Source of the DNA: AP-16 sp036395835
GTDB lineage: Bacteria; Pseudomonadota; Alphaproteobacteria; Rhizobiales; Xanthobacteraceae
Direction of reading: 5' to 3'
NCBI GenBank assembly: GCA_036395835.1
Contig: DASWCW010000321.1
Span: 1-18,723 of the forward strand
Length of the DNA: 18,723 nt
Part shown: piece by piece, positions 17,016-18,723 of the stretch
How positions within the stretch are numbered: position 1 is the stretch's first letter
How the letters are laid out: every line of letters starts with the position of its first letter
Made by a program: the position numbers and the translations under genes
Notes under the pieces: generated by a model
What the model was told of the DNA's origin: nothing
The model's input: the letters and a program-made list of their open reading frames with translations, nothing else
Databases searched by the model: none

Positions 17016-17063
17016 GGCTTTGTTCCGTCGTGCTGCCGCATGCCTGCCCGCTGGCTGCCGACA

Positions 17064-17183
17064 CCTCCCCCCTTGTGGGGGAGGTCGGCACGCGCGCGGA
17101 GCGCGCGAGCCGGGAGGGGGGTACGGATAACGCCCGCAGTACCGAGCACCCCCCTCCCCATCCCTCCCCCACAAGGGGGGAGG
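17064..17183. repeat. Nested palindromic intergenic element between binding-protein and permease genes
   Basis: The 21-bp segments 17064-17084 and 17163-17183 are exact inverted copies of each other (C-rich, then TTGT or ACAA, then G-rich). Between them lie a second inverted pair of 10 bp (GGGAGGGGGG at 17112-17121 against CCCCCCTCCC at 17149-17158) and a 7-bp stem CGCGCGC/GCGCGCG at 17091-17107 with a 3-nt loop. The whole can fold into a long compound hairpin in the operon transcript. The base composition resembles palindromic intergenic repeats that are common in Bradyrhizobium-like genomes. It may stabilise the upstream binding-protein message or reduce read-through into the permease genes. 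Confidence 0.8.
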
Positions 17184-17235
17184 GAGGCGGGTGCGGCACG
17201 CTCGTGCGCAAACATCGCGAACATGACGCGTCGAC

Positions 17236-18723
17236 TCACTTGTCCAGCCACACGTCCTCGTAGCGGTAGCCGTTGTAAGAGCTGTTGACCATGATGGTCA
17301 CGCCCTTGACATAGGGCTGCCAGCAGGTCGCCTGCCGCGAGTGGAAGATGATCGGCCGCGCCACGTCTTCCTGCAGCTTCTTGTCGATCTCCCAGACGAG
17401 CTTCTTGCGTTTCTCCAGATCGATCTCCATCGACTGCTGGTCGAACAGCTTCTCTAGCTCCTTGTTGCAGTACTGGGTGTAATTGCGCTCCGACCCGCAG
17501 GCGTAGTTCTCGTAAAAATTCTGGTCCGGATCGTCGACCGAATTGCCGGTCAGGTTGAGCCCTACGGTGTAATCCTTGCGTGCGACCTTGGAGAACCAAT
17601 TGCTCGTCTCGACCTGATCGAGCTCGCCGTCGATATAGATCTCCTTGAGCTGGTCGATGAGGATCACGGCGGGATCGCGATAGAGCGGAATGTTGCGCGT
17701 CGAGACCTTGATTCTGAGCCGCTTGTCGGCGCCGTAGCCGAGCTTCTCCATGATGCTGCGGGCTTCGGCGCGATTCTTCTGCACGTCGGGGCCGTAGCCG
17801 GGGATGGTCTTGAGGATCTCCGGCGGCATGCCCCAGATGCCGGCCGGCGGCGGCAGCATCGAGCCGCCGATGTCGTTCTTGCCCTCGGACAGAATGTCGA
17901 TGAACGCCTTGCGGTCGAGCGCGAGCGCCATCGCGCGCCGCAGCTCGGCATTGTCGAACGGCGGCGCCTCGCGGTTGACGATCAGGTTGGTGCTGACGTT
18001 GATCGGCGCGAGCTCGCAGACCGCCTTGGGCGCCTGCGACTGCACGTCCTTGAGCAGCGGAATCGTCACCTCGGTCGGAAACGTCATGTCGAACTTGCCG
18101 GCAATGAACGCCAGAATCGCGGTCGAGCGGTTGGAGACGATCGTGAACTCGATGCCGTCGAGATACGGCCGGTCCTTCTTCCAATAGTCCGGGTTCTTCG
18201 TCAGCTTGATGGATTCATTCGGCTTGAACTCGACGAACTTGAACGGGCCGGTCCCGATCGGACGCGCACGCATGTCGGCCGGCGAGACGTGGCAGGGATA
18301 GACCGGGGTGTAGCCCGAGGCCAGCAGCGCCAGCAGCGCCGGCTGCGCCCGCTTGAGATGGAAGCTCGCCTCGTAGTCGCCGTTGGTCGTCACCTCGGTG
18401 ACGTTCTCGTACCAGTTCTGCCGCGGATTCTTGCGGAACTTGGCGGTGGACTTGCCCATCAGCATGTCGAAGGTACACTTCACGTCCTTCGACGTGAACG
18501 GCTTGCCGTCGTGCCATTTCACGCCCTCGCGCAGCTTGAAGGTCAGCTCGGTGCCGTCCTTGCCCCACGTCCAGCCGGTCGCGAGATCCGGCACGATGGT
18601 CTCGAAGCTGTTGCGCGGCTCGTCCTGCCTGTAGAGGACGAGATTGTTGAAGACCGGCATGAACGGAATGTTGGTGGAATAGGTCGCCTCCTCGTGAATC
18701 GAGGCGCTGGCCGGACTGTCGCG
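17236..18723 (-). CDS. Peptide/oligopeptide ABC transporter substrate-binding protein (SBP_bac_5; N-terminus cut by window edge)
   Basis: The frame is open from the right edge (first codons read RDSPASASIHEEATYSTNIP) to a TGA at 17236-17238, giving 495 residues of a family 5 extracellular solute-binding protein. Landmarks are LATGWTWGKDGTELTFKLRE, GVKWHDGKPFTSKDVKCTFD (the family signature), GTGPFKFVEFKPNESIKLTK with NPDYW, and RRAMALALDRKAFIDI. The ATG at 18660 is internal; the fold requires residues before it, and the signal peptide lies outside the window. It is the first gene of the transporter operon and delivers the ligand to the B/C permeases. Peptides are the default ligand for the family, but other solutes (for example glycosides or metal chelates) are known, so specificity is open. 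Confidence 0.93.
   Translation of the reverse strand, partial: RDSPASASIHEEATYSTNIPFMPVFNNLVLYRQDEPRNSFETIVPDLATGWTWGKDGTELTFKLREGVKWHDGKPFTSKDVKCTFDMLMGKSTAKFRKNPRQNWYENVTEVTTNGDYEASFHLKRAQPALLALLASGYTPVYPCHVSPADMRARPIGTGPFKFVEFKPNESIKLTKNPDYWKKDRPYLDGIEFTIVSNRSTAILAFIAGKFDMTFPTEVTIPLLKDVQSQAPKAVCELAPINVSTNLIVNREAPPFDNAELRRAMALALDRKAFIDILSEGKNDIGGSMLPPPAGIWGMPPEILKTIPGYGPDVQKNRAEARSIMEKLGYGADKRLRIKVSTRNIPLYRDPAVILIDQLKEIYIDGELDQVETSNWFSKVARKDYTVGLNLTGNSVDDPDQNFYENYACGSERNYTQYCNKELEKLFDQQSMEIDLEKRKKLVWEIDKKLQEDVARPIIFHSRQATCWQPYVKGVTIMVNSSYNGYRYEDVWLDK

Noticed and set aside
17064..17183. A CRISPR array or a simple intrinsic terminator
   Set aside because: The repeats are a single nested inverted pair rather than evenly spaced direct repeats, and there is no U-tract after the stem.
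16054..17211. A 682-residue minus-strand protein extending the C-type permease to 17211
   Set aside because: The upstream part is another-frame reading of the B-type permease and of the palindromic spacer. The permease proper starts at 16053 with a strong ribosome-binding site.

Overview
The window is GC-rich (mid-60s percent by eye) and looks like a chromosome segment from an alphaproteobacterium of the Hyphomicrobiales, close to the Bradyrhizobium/Xanthobacteraceae group. Reasons are the codon use, the tail of an orphan substrate-binding protein of a type common there, small rhizobial-type hypothetical proteins, and an intergenic palindrome of a kind frequent in these genomes. No RNA gene, CRISPR array or transposase was recognised.

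Left part (1-1780): the C-terminal tail of a substrate-binding protein, a short repeat cluster, a small exported protein (minus strand), a gene-poor stretch, and two small plus-strand genes. One encodes a 69-aa helical protein and the other a 70-aa CxxC/CxxC zinc-ribbon-like protein.

Centre (1782-9861): the most interesting region, a probable selenoneine (selenium analogue of ergothioneine) biosynthesis locus. On the minus strand, in transcription order, are senB (selenosugar synthase, a glycosyltransferase), a 257-bp gap, then a tight phnD-phnC-phnE-selD run. The first three encode a phosphonate/oxyanion-type ABC importer whose permease is a double-length fusion. The last is a selenide, water dikinase (the SenC role) fused to an N-terminal FAD/NAD(P)H oxidoreductase. 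senA (EgtB-like non-haem iron enzyme) is divergent from senB, and their start codons overlap. The proposed flow is: importer brings in a selenium oxyanion (inference); the oxidoreductase domain may help form selenide (inference); SelD/SenC makes selenophosphate; SenB makes a selenosugar; SenA joins selenium to hercynine. No hercynine methyltransferase (EgtD) is in the window.

Right-centre (9896-11663): a GC-poorer island with a subtilisin-family (S8) protease that has no obvious signal peptide, followed by a small downstream gene that resembles a stand-alone I9-type protease propeptide/inhibitor.

Right part (11943-18723): a minus-strand peptide/oligopeptide (Dpp/Opp) ABC importer operon. Its order is substrate-binding protein (cut by the window edge), a nested palindrome, permease B, permease C, ATPase D, ATPase F, then a 347-aa exported protein of unknown function. 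Overlapping or closely spaced start/stop codons link permease B through ATPase F.
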